DNA of 64,000 nucleotides from Pontibacter indicus (GCF_900156345.1 NZ_FTPP01000001.1:1054001-1118000); one strand, 5' to 3'. Shown: positions 1 to 8,908, counted from the first letter of the stretch. Program-made: numbers and translations. Notes: a model not told the origin generated them from the letters alone.

Positions 1-852
1 GATGACCTGGTTCCTGATCTCCTTGCTGGAATATTGTTTTTCGCCGGAGGCCGTTTCCCGGATGGCGGCGTCGACTCGCGGCAGGTTTTGCTTGCCCAGA
101 TCCAATAAATAGGTCCCCCACTGCATGTCGCCCGGCACGTGTGGTGCCACGGCGTATTTCTTGTCGATCAGATCCGGTACGCCCTCGTTCGTCAGCAATT
201 GCAGCATCAGCAGGAGGCTCTTGTCTTTTTCAGCCACTTCGTAGCGCTTCGGCTTGAAGAGCAGATGGTGCAGTTCGTGACCGCCCACAGCGCCGGGCAT
301 CACCTGGTTAAATTTGTATTCGGCCCACAGGTTCAGCACCATGTTTCCATTCTGCGCCACCGCGTCATTGCCTAGTGCGATCAGGTAGACCCCGGTCTCT
401 TTGTTCCTGCCTTGCATGCGTTTGGGCAACACGGTATAGCAGCTCTGGTACATGGTGCTCACATAGCTCTCCTTATCGGCCGCCAGCTGCGCCAGGTACT
501 GCCGCAGTTCCGCTTCATGCGCTTTGTACACATGAATGCTGTAGGTCAGGTAGTTTGCCTGATTGTCCTGCAAGCGGACTTGCAGGAGGCTATCATGCTC
601 AGGCAGGTAGACCACTTCCATCGTTTTTCGGAAAGTGTTCAGGTATGCGTCCTTGTAGTTCTGGTTTTCGATGTACTGGCGGTTGCCTTCCATGGCCAAA
701 AACTGCTGCCAGGTATGGTCGTGCAGCCGCTTGCCGGACTTCAGGGTATCCACCAATTGAAAGTAGCGTTCGGCTGACGCCACGTCCACGAACTGCGCCT
801 GGGCTGTGTAGCCGGAAACTGCCAGCAGCAATAGGGTAAAAAGTTTTTTCAT
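1..852 (-). CDS. DUF5700-type putative zinc protease, C-terminus cut by window edge
   Basis: The frame is open from an ATG at 852 down to base 1, giving 284 codons with no stop, so the gene continues beyond the window. The N-terminus is a signal peptide (Lys-Lys, hydrophobic stretch, cleavage near AQAQ at residues 17-20), so the product is exported. Residues 192-196 read HELHH, a HExxH zinc site inside GGHELHHLLF, and a downstream TNEG around residue 221 could provide the third, glutamate ligand of a gluzincin. This matches the Bacteroidota family called DUF5700 putative Zn-dependent protease. The substrate is unknown. Family call from remembered motifs; protease activity is inferred from the zinc motif only. 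Confidence 0.7.
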   Translation of the reverse strand, partial: MKKLFTLLLLAVSGYTAQAQFVDVASAERYFQLVDTLKSGKRLHDHTWQQFLAMEGNRQYIENQNYKDAYLNTFRKTMEVVYLPEHDSLLQVRLQDNQANYLTYSIHVYKAHEAELRQYLAQLAADKESYVSTMYQSCYTVLPKRMQGRNKETGVYLIALGNDAVAQNGNMVLNLWAEYKFNQVMPGAVGGHELHHLLFKPKRYEVAEKDKSLLLMLQLLTNEGVPDLIDKKYAVAPHVPGDMQWGTYLLDLGKQNLPRVDAAIRETASGEKQYSSKEIRNQVI

Positions 853-929
853 GCAGGTATAAGTTTGTTTTAAGTGAGTTATTTGCGTTTGTGCAAGCCC
901 TACAGGTATAGCTGAACGACTGGAATTAA

Positions 930-1499
930 TCAGACCCTTAAGGCGCCACGAAATGCCCGGGCGGCATAGTAAGATTGCGCCCCGTTGTGGTACACGAACA
1001 CATGATCGTAGCGGCGATCGCAGAAAAGTGCGCCACCTAGTTTTCTGATCTCAGCCGGCGTCTGAATCCAGCTCGACGTTTTCAGATCGAACTCACCCAA
1101 TAGCTGCAATTCCCGGTATTGCGCTTCCGTCAATAATGCAATGCCCATGGTCGTGGCCATATCGACAGCAGTGTTCTCGGGTCGGTGCTCTTTCCGGGAC
1201 TCGAGTCCTTCTCGGTCGTAACAGACGCTGCGTCGCCCTTTGGGACTTTCGGCTGCGCAATCGAAGAAGATTATTTCATTCGTATCTGGGTCCTGCCCTA
1301 CCACATCCGGCTCCCCTCCCGTGCGCTCCATTTCGTGCAGCGACCACAGCTTGGTGGGGTTTGCCTCCAGCCGCGACTGCACAGCTGACCAGGCTATACC
1401 TGCGTGGCGGTGCTTATTCTTCTCAAAACGGGTTTTTAAAGTATGGAGGAGCTCCTCGGCTTGTTCCGGAGAAAGATTATTCGTCTTTTTCATTGTCAT
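930..1499 (-). CDS. DUF4256 domain-containing protein
   Basis: A 189-residue soluble protein without signal peptide or membrane segment. It carries the DUF4256 hallmarks: an N-terminal LLHTLKTRFEKN helix, the block EMERTGGEPDVVG (residues about 56-68), ECxAESPKGRRSVCYD-like block (here DCAAESPKGRRSVCYD), and the C-terminal stretch GGALFCDRRYDHVFVYHNGAQSYY. Function of the family is unknown. ATG codons at 1499 and 1493 are both possible starts. It is the last gene of a three-gene minus-strand run (DUF4180, membrane protein, this), 18 bp after the membrane-protein stop. Confidence 0.8.
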   Translation of the reverse strand: MTMKKTNNLSPEQAEELLHTLKTRFEKNKHRHAGIAWSAVQSRLEANPTKLWSLHEMERTGGEPDVVGQDPDTNEIIFFDCAAESPKGRRSVCYDREGLESRKEHRPENTAVDMATTMGIALLTEAQYRELQLLGEFDLKTSSWIQTPAEIRKLGGALFCDRRYDHVFVYHNGAQSYYAARAFRGALRV

Positions 1500-1517
1500 C
1501 TTTTGTTTTTTATAAAG

Positions 1518-2162
1518 CTACTCAACGCTGATGCTAAACTTATCCTGCGTGCCATATTTTTCAGGTTTGCCCAGAGAAACCATCCACCGGTCGTAGGTTG
1601 CTTTGGCCAGCCATTGCACCACGTAGTCATCTTTTAATTCGCTTACAGCCGCCGCTTCACCGGCCAGTTTCTGTGCTATTTCAAACAGATCGCTCTTCCG
1701 GCTGTGATGAAACACAAAAGCCGCATAGAATTTATCTTTCGGCAGGCTGATCTGATTATCGTGGTAGAGTTGGCTAACCTGCGCGAGCCGGATACTGTCA
1801 CGCATTGCCAGGCTGTTTTCGTATAATCCCGTGTAAGCGCCGATCGTCATGCGGTCGGCCTGGTCGGTTTTGTAGGCATAGGCCAACTGCTCACTCACAT
1901 CACCTGCGCCCAGGATCGCAGGTGCTAAAGGACGCAACAAGCCAATCAGAACGCCCATGGCACAAACAGACATTAGCAGCAAAGGTCGTTTCCACCACTT
2001 CGGTGAAAGGTCAGGACGAAAGGATTTCACTATACCTGCCACCAACAAAGCAACCAGGCAAAAAACCATGATGGCAAGCAACAGAAATCCTGTCAGGCTA
2101 TAGAGATAAGAAAGGATACCGAAAGGTATAAGTAGCAATAGCAGCGTTAAGTTTTTTTTCAT
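1518..2162 (-). CDS. hypothetical membrane protein with soluble C-terminal domain
   Basis: 214 residues from the ATG at 2162. That start is preferred because it begins MKKNLT directly before the first hydrophobic helix and avoids overlapping the DUF4180 gene; an upstream in-frame ATG at 2210 would overlap it by 32 bp. Three hydrophobic segments are visible (about residues 5-20, 22-45 and 60-82), followed by roughly 130 polar residues with no recognised motif. I do not recognise the family. Position between DUF4180 and DUF4256 genes suggests co-transcription, nothing more. Confidence 0.6.
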   Translation of the reverse strand: MKKNLTLLLLLIPFGILSYLYSLTGFLLLAIMVFCLVALLVAGIVKSFRPDLSPKWWKRPLLLMSVCAMGVLIGLLRPLAPAILGAGDVSEQLAYAYKTDQADRMTIGAYTGLYENSLAMRDSIRLAQVSQLYHDNQISLPKDKFYAAFVFHHSRKSDLFEIAQKLAGEAAAVSELKDDYVVQWLAKATYDRWMVSLGKPEKYGTQDKFSISVE

Positions 2163-2178
2163 TGGGGATGCTATCAAA

Positions 2179-2538
2179 TTACTGGGAGAGTTTGCATACT
2201 GCTTCTGCAAGGGAGCTCACAAAATTGACTTGCCTGCCTTTGTTGCTTTCACGGATAAAGTCCTGAACGCTCTGACGGTTATATTTTGAGAAATCGCCCA
2301 CGATAGCCAACCTGACTCGATAGTTGGCGAACTTTTGAAGAATTTCTCCCGCCATGCCGTTCTTCAGTTCAAAAAAATCAGGCGTGATGTTCTGCTCATG
2401 GAGGATAACCCGATCAAAGTCCTGATAATAAATGTTCCCTAACAAGTCTATACCGTCTTCCACCCCATGGATGACCCTATCCGCTGAAACCACTTCGGCT
2501 ATTCTGATATCGTCTATGGTATGGGTAACTATTTTCAT
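2179..2538 (-). CDS. DUF4180 domain-containing protein
   Basis: 119 residues from the ATG at 2538 (MKIVTHTIDD), the usual length for DUF4180. A longer in-frame start at 2652 would add 38 residues of low-quality sequence and is rejected. Family signatures visible: YYQDFDRVILHEQNITPDFF, then GEILQKFANYRVRLAIVGDF and ESNKGRQVNFV near the C-terminus, an alpha/beta fold resembling STAS-like proteins. Function unknown. First gene of the run DUF4180 - membrane protein - DUF4256. Confidence 0.85.
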   Translation of the reverse strand: MKIVTHTIDDIRIAEVVSADRVIHGVEDGIDLLGNIYYQDFDRVILHEQNITPDFFELKNGMAGEILQKFANYRVRLAIVGDFSKYNRQSVQDFIRESNKGRQVNFVSSLAEAVCKLSQ

Positions 2539-2993
2539 CTTGTCTGCTCTTTTAAAGAAGGCTTCCATTTCATGCAATCTCACGGTTGCTACACCTTTGC
2601 CAGCTGAACCTTCCCGAATTCCACATAAGCTATTGCTATATATAGCGATCAACCAATATAGGTATTTATCTAAAATTTCAATCCAATAATGCTAATAATC
2701 TCACCTCCGGCTTTCACTTTTATCATACGCTTCTACTAAGCATAGCCAGGCATTTGTGATGCTTTTCTAAATGTTACTATCCTAACAAAACGACGCTCCC
2801 CTATTCGTTTTTAAATAACTAACCACATTAGCCTGCATTCTCAGATTTTGCATAAAAGCTATACCCCATTTTAACTGATTGCACCACTTATAGCCACTTT
2901 ATGCTCAAAACACGTGCTTTTAAGCAAACTTTTGAGTATATTCAAAATTAGCGATACTGATACCATCAACACAAACTTATACTATTCTAATAC
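2539..2993. other. intergenic spacer, 455 bp, no gene recognised
   Basis: AT-rich spacer between two divergent genes (DUF4180 and the symporter). It must hold both promoters but I cannot find a convincing TTTG-N19-TAnnTTTG pair on either strand. The open frame at 2539-2652 is the rejected N-terminal extension of the DUF4180 gene. Confidence 0.5.
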
Positions 2994-4598
2994 ATGCATT
3001 ATCTTGACCTCACTATTTTCGTGCTCTACATGCTGGCCATGCTGGGCGTTGGTTTTTACTTTCTGAAAAAGAACCAGGGCGCAGACGACTACTATGTGGG
3101 CGGACGAAACATGGGAAGCGGGCATATTGGTCTGTCTGTAGTGGCAACGGACGTAGGCGGCGGCTTCTCGATAGGGCTGGGCGGTCTTGGCTTTGTGATG
3201 GGCCTCTCCGGGGCCTGGATGCTCTTCACCGGTCTGCTCGGCGCCTGGCTGGCAGCAGTCTTTCTTATACCTAAGGTCAAGCGCAATCCGGCTTTCGACA
3301 AGTTTCTGACCTTTCCCCAGATCTTCGGCCACTATTTTAATGCCCGCGTGGCACTGCTGGCCGGTATCATTTCGGCCATCGGCTATACCGGCTTCACCAG
3401 TTCTCAGATACTGGCAGGTGCTAAACTGGCCAGCGGCACCTTCATCAACCTTGATCTGAACACGGCCCTTATCATCATGGGTGTCATCGCGGTAGTCTAT
3501 ACTGTGATGGGCGGCATGAAAGCGGTGATCTATACCGACACCGTGCAGTGGGCGATCCTGATGGGCGGACTGGTCTTCATCGGTATACCTGTTTCCTTTC
3601 TGGCAGTGGGCGGCGGCGTGGAGCAGATCAGCTTCAGTCAGCTCACGGACCTGACCTGGCTTCAGGAGCAATCCGGTCGCAGCATGGAAGCCATTCGGAG
3701 CACCCTGCCCGATGAGTTTCTGACACTGACCAACATCACCTGGCCGCAAATCGTGAACTGGGCCATTACGATCATCCCCATCTGGTTTGTGGGCATGACA
3801 CTTTACCAGCGCATTTACGCCTGCCGCGACGAGAAAACAGCGAAGAGGGCCTGGTACCTGGCTGGCCTCTTTGAGTGGCCGATCATGGCCTTTATGGGGG
3901 TGAGCTTAGGTATACTGGCCCGCGTGGCCGCCGAGCAAGGTATGTTTGAGGCCCTGGGTATAGGCGCGGAGGTTGATCCGGAATCGGGTCTCCCGATGCT
4001 GCTACGCTCGGTGCTGCCCGTTGGCTTGATGGGGCTGATGCTCTCGGCTTATTTTTCGGCCATCCTCTCCACGGCCGACAGCTGCCTGATGGCCTCTTCC
4101 GGTAATATTGTCACCGATGTGATCGGGCGATTCACCAAGGCAGATCCCGATTCCCCGCACATGCTGCGCCTTTCACAATTGGTGACCCTGCTGGTGGGCG
4201 TGCTCGCGCTTGCACTGGCCAGCACCATGACCAATGTGCTCAACCTGATGCTTTACTCATACGCGTTCATGGTATCAGGATTGTTCGTGCCGATCATCGG
4301 GGCGTTGTTCTGGAAGCGCCGCAGCAACGTGGCTGCTTTCTGGGCGATGCTTGTCGGTGGCGCCACCACCATTCTGCTGCAGGTAACCATGAGCGCCGAG
4401 GGCTTCGTAAATATTCCGTTCCTTGGGCTTCGCTTCGGGTTGCCTTACGGACTCGATCCTAATTTATTTGGCCTCACAGCTGCCCTAGTGCTTTACATTA
4501 CGTTAACTATTCTATACCCTAACAAAACGCATAAGAAATGGCAGAACACAACTCCGTCCAATACGAGATCCATACCCCAACCAATCACCAGCAACTAA
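2994..4598 (+). CDS. sodium:solute symporter (SSS family)
   Basis: 534 residues, a polytopic inner-membrane protein of the SSS (SLC5-like) family that couples Na+ entry to uptake of an organic solute. The N-terminus (GVGFYFLKKNQGADDYYVGGR, in residues about 19-40) is the family's TM1/loop signature; later come YTVMGGMKAVIYTDTVQW (about residues 168-185) with the conserved G-G-M-x-A-V-x-x-T-D, and SAYFSAILSTADSCLMA around residues 352-368, the TM8 Na+-site region with Ser/Thr residues. Substrate cannot be told from sequence; the following GNAT acetyltransferase and amino-acid racemase point to an amino acid or derivative. The last 61 bp overlap the acetyltransferase start, suggesting translational coupling. 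Confidence 0.9.
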   Translation: MHYLDLTIFVLYMLAMLGVGFYFLKKNQGADDYYVGGRNMGSGHIGLSVVATDVGGGFSIGLGGLGFVMGLSGAWMLFTGLLGAWLAAVFLIPKVKRNPAFDKFLTFPQIFGHYFNARVALLAGIISAIGYTGFTSSQILAGAKLASGTFINLDLNTALIIMGVIAVVYTVMGGMKAVIYTDTVQWAILMGGLVFIGIPVSFLAVGGGVEQISFSQLTDLTWLQEQSGRSMEAIRSTLPDEFLTLTNITWPQIVNWAITIIPIWFVGMTLYQRIYACRDEKTAKRAWYLAGLFEWPIMAFMGVSLGILARVAAEQGMFEALGIGAEVDPESGLPMLLRSVLPVGLMGLMLSAYFSAILSTADSCLMASSGNIVTDVIGRFTKADPDSPHMLRLSQLVTLLVGVLALALASTMTNVLNLMLYSYAFMVSGLFVPIIGALFWKRRSNVAAFWAMLVGGATTILLQVTMSAEGFVNIPFLGLRFGLPYGLDPNLFGLTAALVLYITLTILYPNKTHKKWQNTTPSNTRSIPQPITSN

Positions 4599-4990
4599 AC
4601 CGCGACGAAGTGCTCGACTTCCTGTTTGAGCACCTGGACCAGTACGGCGACGCCCGCGCCGACATTGCCAAGTGCATGGACTATGCGCTGTCGGAGGCAG
4701 AGGGCAAGGGCGGTTCGGTGATCGTGGCCCGTGAGGCTGGTAAGGTAGTGGGCGCGCTTATCCTGAACAATACAGGTATGAGCGGGTATATACCGGAGAA
4801 CATACTCGTATATGTAGCCGTGCATGGCAGCCAGCGTGGCAAGGGTGTGGGAAAAAAACTGGTGCAGCTGGCGACAGAAAATTGCGAGGGCAGCATTGCC
4901 CTGCACGTGGAGCCTGATAACCCGGCCCGACACCTCTACGAGAAAATGGGCTTCACAAACAAATATTTAGAATACAGACTTATCCGATAA
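4538..4990 (+). CDS. GNAT family N-acetyltransferase
   Basis: 150 residues. The acetyl-CoA binding motif A is clear: VYVAVHGSQRGKGVGKKLVQ (about residues 91-110, Q/RxxGxG/A), followed by LHVEPDNPARHLYEKMGF, the typical GNAT beta5/alpha4 ending with N-x-x-A-x-x-x-Y-x-K-x-G-F. So it transfers an acetyl group to an amine, probably a small molecule given the context. It lies between a symporter and a PLP racemase and its predicted ATG start is 61 bp inside the symporter gene; the racemase starts 4 bp after its stop. A start further in cannot be excluded because the first 20 residues lie outside the fold. Confidence 0.85.
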   Translation: MAEHNSVQYEIHTPTNHQQLNRDEVLDFLFEHLDQYGDARADIAKCMDYALSEAEGKGGSVIVAREAGKVVGALILNNTGMSGYIPENILVYVAVHGSQRGKGVGKKLVQLATENCEGSIALHVEPDNPARHLYEKMGFTNKYLEYRLIR

Positions 4991-4994
4991 CAGC

Positions 4995-6068
4995 ATGGCC
5001 GTCTTAAAACTGTGCCGCTCCAAACTCAGACACAACTACAACCACCTCGACCGCATATTCCGCGAAAAAGGCATCGACTGGGGCATTGTCACCAAACTGC
5101 TCTGCGGCGAAGAAACATTCTTGAAAGAGGTACTCGACCTGGGTGTGAAAGAGGTACACGACTCACGCGTTTCGAACCTGGTTGCCATAAAGAAAATGGC
5201 GCCCGATGTGCAAACCGTCTACATCAAACCCGCTCCGAAGCAAAGTATTCCGGACATCATCCGCTACGCCGACGTAAGCTTCCAGACTGAGCTCGACATC
5301 ATTCGACTGCTTTCCGACGAGGCCGTCAGGCAAAACAAAACGCACAAGATCATCATCATGATTGAGATGGGTGACCTGCGTGAAGGCGTGATGGGCGACG
5401 ATCTAGTGGACTTCTATGCACAAATCTTCAAGCTGCCTGGCATCTCCGTGATCGGACTCGGGGCTAACTTCAACTGCCTGCATGGCGTAATGCCCACGCA
5501 GGACAAACTGATTCAGCTCAGCCTCTACAAACAGATCATCGACGCCAAGTTCAACATCGAAATTCCCTGGGTGTCGGGCGGCACCTCCGTTACGATTCCA
5601 CTGCTCTTCAACCACCTGATGCCGAAAGGCGTCAACCATTTCCGGATTGGAGAAGCGCTTTTTTTCGGACTCAACCTGTTCACTGGTGAGACCTTTGAAG
5701 GGATGCACGACGACGTGTTCGAGTTCTGTGCCGAGATCATCGAACTAAACGAGAAGCCCATGATTCCGATTGGAACGTTGGCCGAAAACCCCAGCGGCGA
5801 GAGCTTTGAGATTGACGAAAGCCTCTACGGCAAAACCTCACATCGCGCCATTCTGGACGTTGGTCTGCTCGACATCAACCCCAAGTACTTACTGCCCAAA
5901 GACAATTCCCTAAGCGTGGTGGGTGCCAGCTCCGATATGCTGGTAGTGGAGTTAGGCACAAACGAACAGCATTACAAAGTAGGCGACGTGCTCAGCTTCA
6001 ACTTAAGGTATATGGGTGCGCTCAGCATCATGAACTCCCGGTATATCGCCAAGGAGGTGGTGGATTGA
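4995..6068 (+). CDS. alanine/ornithine racemase-family PLP enzyme
   Basis: 357 residues, an alpha/beta-barrel fold-type III PLP enzyme related to ornithine racemase and YhfX rather than classic Alr. The Schiff-base lysine is Lys34 in IVTKLLCG; downstream features are VHDSRVSNL, IEMGDLREGV (about residues 124-133), GLGANFNCLHG, VSGGTSVTIP (phosphate/PLP contact) and HFRIGEALFFG. Together these match the alanine/ornithine racemase group, which interconverts L and D forms of a basic or small amino acid. It is the third gene of the set symporter - GNAT - racemase, which looks like uptake and modification of an amino acid. Exact substrate unknown. Confidence 0.85.
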   Translation: MAVLKLCRSKLRHNYNHLDRIFREKGIDWGIVTKLLCGEETFLKEVLDLGVKEVHDSRVSNLVAIKKMAPDVQTVYIKPAPKQSIPDIIRYADVSFQTELDIIRLLSDEAVRQNKTHKIIIMIEMGDLREGVMGDDLVDFYAQIFKLPGISVIGLGANFNCLHGVMPTQDKLIQLSLYKQIIDAKFNIEIPWVSGGTSVTIPLLFNHLMPKGVNHFRIGEALFFGLNLFTGETFEGMHDDVFEFCAEIIELNEKPMIPIGTLAENPSGESFEIDESLYGKTSHRAILDVGLLDINPKYLLPKDNSLSVVGASSDMLVVELGTNEQHYKVGDVLSFNLRYMGALSIMNSRYIAKEVVD

Positions 6069-6258
6069 ATTGTTAAATTGTTGATGGTTGAGTGGCTGGT
6101 TACCCGATTAACCTGCCGCTCCGAGGAGGGGATTTTCCTGCACGATACGGGTAGGACTGCTATTGCACGATTCAGACTGGCCGAGGCCCTTCTTAGCGCT
6201 CTTTCAGACTCAGATATCAGAAAGAACTGGACAGCTTACCTATACCTACTCTTTATCC

Positions 6259-6298
6259 TAACGCCCTCACTCCAAAACTTACCGTGGTGAGGGCGTTA
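6259..6298 (+). terminator. hairpin after racemase gene
   Basis: A perfect 12-bp stem (TAACGCCCTCAC pairing with GTGAGGGCGTTA) around a 16-nt loop, 190 bp after the racemase stop. No U-run follows, so it may be an attenuated or processed end rather than a strong intrinsic terminator. The rest of 6069-6399 holds no convincing gene; 6069-6091 is a copy of a dispersed simple-sequence element also at 20726-20748. Confidence 0.5.
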
Positions 6299-6399
6299 CT
6301 GCTTTCAGATTATTTTGCTGAGAGGTATAGACCGGTCAAAACTTTTCAGGGCTTGCTACGTCTCTATGGTGTATCTGAATATGGCTATCTACTTATACC

Positions 6400-7740
6400 T
6401 TGGCTGCAAAACCAACCTTAGTTAACCGCATTGTCTACTCCTTTGAGTTGTTCCAACAGGTACTGTCGCGTGGTGGTACGCTGACCATTGTAGTCGCACT
6501 GCTGGCGCTCTCGTGGCTCAACTCGCCATGGGGAACGGCCTGGCTATACCTCTGGGAAAATCCGCTGACCATTAAATTCGGAACTTACGGCTTTGCCCGA
6601 CCGATCGGCTTCTGGGTGCAGCAGGTGTTGCTGGCGCTCTTTTACCTGGCGCTGGGCCTTGAACTGAAACGAGCGTTTCGCGTCGGCGAACTAAAAGAAA
6701 GGCACGATAAGCTGTTCGCCATGGCGGCGGCTTTGGGCGGCATATTGGTACCTGCAGCCCTATACCTATACCTGGCTCCATCAGCTGCACAGCCGGGCTG
6801 GAGCACAGTGGCCACTGCCGATGCGGCGGCCGTGCTGGCGCTGCTCGCACTCGCCAGCAATTACCTGCCGCTGTCTTTACGGGTGTTTGTGTCAGCAACT
6901 GCTATCATGCAAGGTATAGCTTCTCTGCTCCTCAGTGTCATCCTCTATGCGTCCATTCAAAATCTGTTGGCACTTTCGGTGGCCACGGGGGTGTTTGGTT
7001 TGCTGGTGGTATTGCGGGCATTGCGCAACCGCACCATGTGGCTATACCTGCTGTCGGGCTTGGTGATGCTCGTGAGTTTTTTGTTGGCGGGTGTACAGGG
7101 GGCGGTGGCAGGCGTAATGCTCGCGCTCGTGATCCCGATATACTCCCGGGTGAATGAAGAAGATTTTGTGACCGCGACAGATACCGTCATGGGCCAGCTC
7201 CATGCCCTGCGCATGATGAAACGGCCCGAACCCGGCGAAGTAATGGAAGAGGACTTCCAGGCAGCTGCGCATACCTTGCGGACGAACTGCACCAAGGCAC
7301 TCTCCCCTCTGCGTCGCTTGCAGCAGCGACTCCTGCCCTGGGCGGCCTACCTGGCGCTGCCCCTTTTTGCGCTGGCATTCGTGCCTTTTGCCTACAACAG
7401 TTTCGCCTGGCGCGACCTGCTAGGCCCGGTTCCGCTGGGAATATTTCTGGCGCTGGTGCTTGGCAAACCCATTGGTATGCTGCTTTTTGCCTGGCTTGCT
7501 TCCCTGACAGGTATAGCGCGCATACCTGCCTCTGTGGGTTGGGGGCAGCTGACGGGCGGAATGTTACTTTTGGGAGCTGGCTTTATGCTGTCGCTGTTTC
7601 AGGCGCAGCTGGCCTTTACAAACGAAGAGCAGCTGACGCTTGTGAAGATCAGCATTTACGCCGCTTCGGCCGTCGCGGCTTTGCTCGGGCTGTTAGTACT
7701 GGCGGTGGCTGGCACAAAAAAAGAACTGACAAACACGTAG
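6400..7740 (+). CDS. NhaA-like membrane protein lacking the Asp-Asp ion-binding pair
   Basis: 446 residues, about 11-12 hydrophobic segments, clearly of the NhaA Na+/H+ antiporter fold: ALGLELKRAFRVGEL (about residues 84-98), AAALGGILVPAALY, and LGKPIG near residue 355 with the conserved lysine equivalent to E. coli Lys300. The TM4 aspartate (E. coli Asp133) is kept as Asp141. The essential TM5 pair (E. coli Asp163-Asp164 in AIIDDLGA) is replaced: the aligned stretch reads AIMQGIAS, so Gln171 and Gly172. A normal NhaA cannot exchange ions without those residues, so the activity must differ or be lost. The start is a TTG at 6400; no ATG in frame lies before the first helix. It sits just upstream of a universal stress gene and the Mrp operon. 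Confidence 0.75.
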   Translation: MAAKPTLVNRIVYSFELFQQVLSRGGTLTIVVALLALSWLNSPWGTAWLYLWENPLTIKFGTYGFARPIGFWVQQVLLALFYLALGLELKRAFRVGELKERHDKLFAMAAALGGILVPAALYLYLAPSAAQPGWSTVATADAAAVLALLALASNYLPLSLRVFVSATAIMQGIASLLLSVILYASIQNLLALSVATGVFGLLVVLRALRNRTMWLYLLSGLVMLVSFLLAGVQGAVAGVMLALVIPIYSRVNEEDFVTATDTVMGQLHALRMMKRPEPGEVMEEDFQAAAHTLRTNCTKALSPLRRLQQRLLPWAAYLALPLFALAFVPFAYNSFAWRDLLGPVPLGIFLALVLGKPIGMLLFAWLASLTGIARIPASVGWGQLTGGMLLLGAGFMLSLFQAQLAFTNEEQLTLVKISIYAASAVAALLGLLVLAVAGTKKELTNT

Positions 7741-7759
7741 CTTTTAATGAATAATGGCT

Positions 7760-7815
7760 AATGAGTAATGAATAATTGATCAGTATTAGTTAGTCTTTAT
7801 TACTCATTACTCATT
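7760..7815. terminator. inverted repeat between convergent genes
   Basis: A perfect 12-bp inverted repeat (AATGAGTAATGA at 7760-7771, its complement at 7804-7815) in an AT-rich spacer between the convergent NhaA-like and usp genes. It could act as a two-way terminator. The same word family (TAATGAGTAATGAATA) recurs near 22990, so it may also be dispersed simple sequence. Confidence 0.35.
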
Positions 7816-7827
7816 CATCGTTCTCCA

Positions 7828-8751
7828 TTAATCATTACCCAGCAGCGCATCCAGGAAGCCGATCTCTTCATTCTCCTTTCGGTACACGATCATCGGAATG
7901 TCGTCGTTGTAGCGCAGCATTTTCTCGGTTACGCTGCCCAGCACGAACAGCGCGGCAGCCGACAAGCCCTTGGCTCCGATCACAAGCAGATCTGCCTTCA
8001 GTCGCTTCGCCTCTACTACCAGTAGCTCGCCCATGTCGTCCTCGTTTTCCTGCTTCACTAAATGCAAAGTGGCACGGCCATCCAGGCTCGGGAATCGCTC
8101 CAGCACCTGCGCAAACTTGTTGTGGGCAAATCCCTGCATGCGCTTGTCGAAGTCTTCATAGTTCATCCCCAGTGTAATATAGCCGCTCGGCACCTGGTAG
8201 GCGTGCAGGCAGGTGATGCGTACGTTCGGCTTGGTCAGGGCGGAGGTAAGCATTCGCTCCAGCGCCATCAGCGAGTAGTCCGAGAAGTCTACACTCACCA
8301 CGATATGGTCTAGCTTTGGCTCTTCGTTCTCAGGCACAAACAGAACACTCACGCGGCCGTTACGCAAAATTTTCTGGGCCAGCAGGCCACTTCCCCTCAT
8401 GTGGAATTTTCGGCCTACCACGACCAGGTCGATGTGGTTTACCTTAGATAAGTTCAGCAGCTCTTTCAATGGTGATCCTTCCACCACCAGTACCTCCACT
8501 TGCGTGCGGCTATCAGGACCAAAATAGTGCTCTACTTTTTCTATAAGGGAGGTGCGCAGTTTTTCGTCTGCCGGCATTCCGGTCGGCATGCTTTCGAGCA
8601 CTTCCTGCGGAATGTCAAGGCTCTTTTCGGCATGAATAAAGTACACGCTCTCTATCTCAGAAATGGAGCAAAGGAAGGCGGTGTAGCGGATGAGGGTGTC
8701 GTCCATCTCTGACAGGTCGAGGCCCACCATGATACGTTTCAGCGAGTTCAT
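7828..8751 (-). CDS. universal stress protein, two UspA domains in tandem
   Basis: 307 residues made of two UspA domains. Domain 1 (about 1-145) starts LKRIMVGLDLSEMDD and ends VVGRKFHMRGSGLLAQKILRNGRVSVLFVPE; domain 2 (about 150-295) starts HIVVSVDFSDYS and ends VIGAKGLSAAALFVLGSVTEKML. The first domain's GRxxxxxG(9)G(S/N) nucleotide loop is degenerate, the second has GAKG...GSVTEKML, close to the ATP-binding type. Cytoplasmic, no signal peptide. These proteins help cells survive stress; neighbouring Mrp and NhaA-like genes hint at ionic or pH stress, which is inference. Confidence 0.9.
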   Translation of the reverse strand: MNSLKRIMVGLDLSEMDDTLIRYTAFLCSISEIESVYFIHAEKSLDIPQEVLESMPTGMPADEKLRTSLIEKVEHYFGPDSRTQVEVLVVEGSPLKELLNLSKVNHIDLVVVGRKFHMRGSGLLAQKILRNGRVSVLFVPENEEPKLDHIVVSVDFSDYSLMALERMLTSALTKPNVRITCLHAYQVPSGYITLGMNYEDFDKRMQGFAHNKFAQVLERFPSLDGRATLHLVKQENEDDMGELLVVEAKRLKADLLVIGAKGLSAAALFVLGSVTEKMLRYNDDIPMIVYRKENEEIGFLDALLGND

Positions 8752-8877
8752 TTTTTTGAGGTTTATGGGTTAAGATTTGCTGCGTCCGTCCGTTTCATGT
8801 TCACCCCTCAATTTCGGTCCTTACGTAACATAAAATACGCAGATTGGTACTAAGTGTAAAATCATCTACGGAATTAA

Positions 8878-8885
8878 CAAAGATA
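8878..8885 (-). promoter_or_regulatory. candidate -7 box for usp
   Basis: TATCTTTG on the minus strand matches the Bacteroidota -7 box TAnnTTTG. No TTTG is found 19 nt further upstream, so the match is partial. Transcription would start about 125 bp before the usp ATG at 8751. Confidence 0.35.
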
Positions 8886-8908
8886 CATTTACAAACTAAT
8901 CATTTTTG

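Noticed and set aside
2982-3749. 255-codon frame antisense to the symporter
   Set aside because: Composition is that of a shadow frame (His, Gln, Asp, Gly rich) and the symporter is clear on the other strand.
6078-6290. 70-residue ORF after the racemase gene
   Set aside because: Overlaps simple sequence and the terminator hairpin; no family features.
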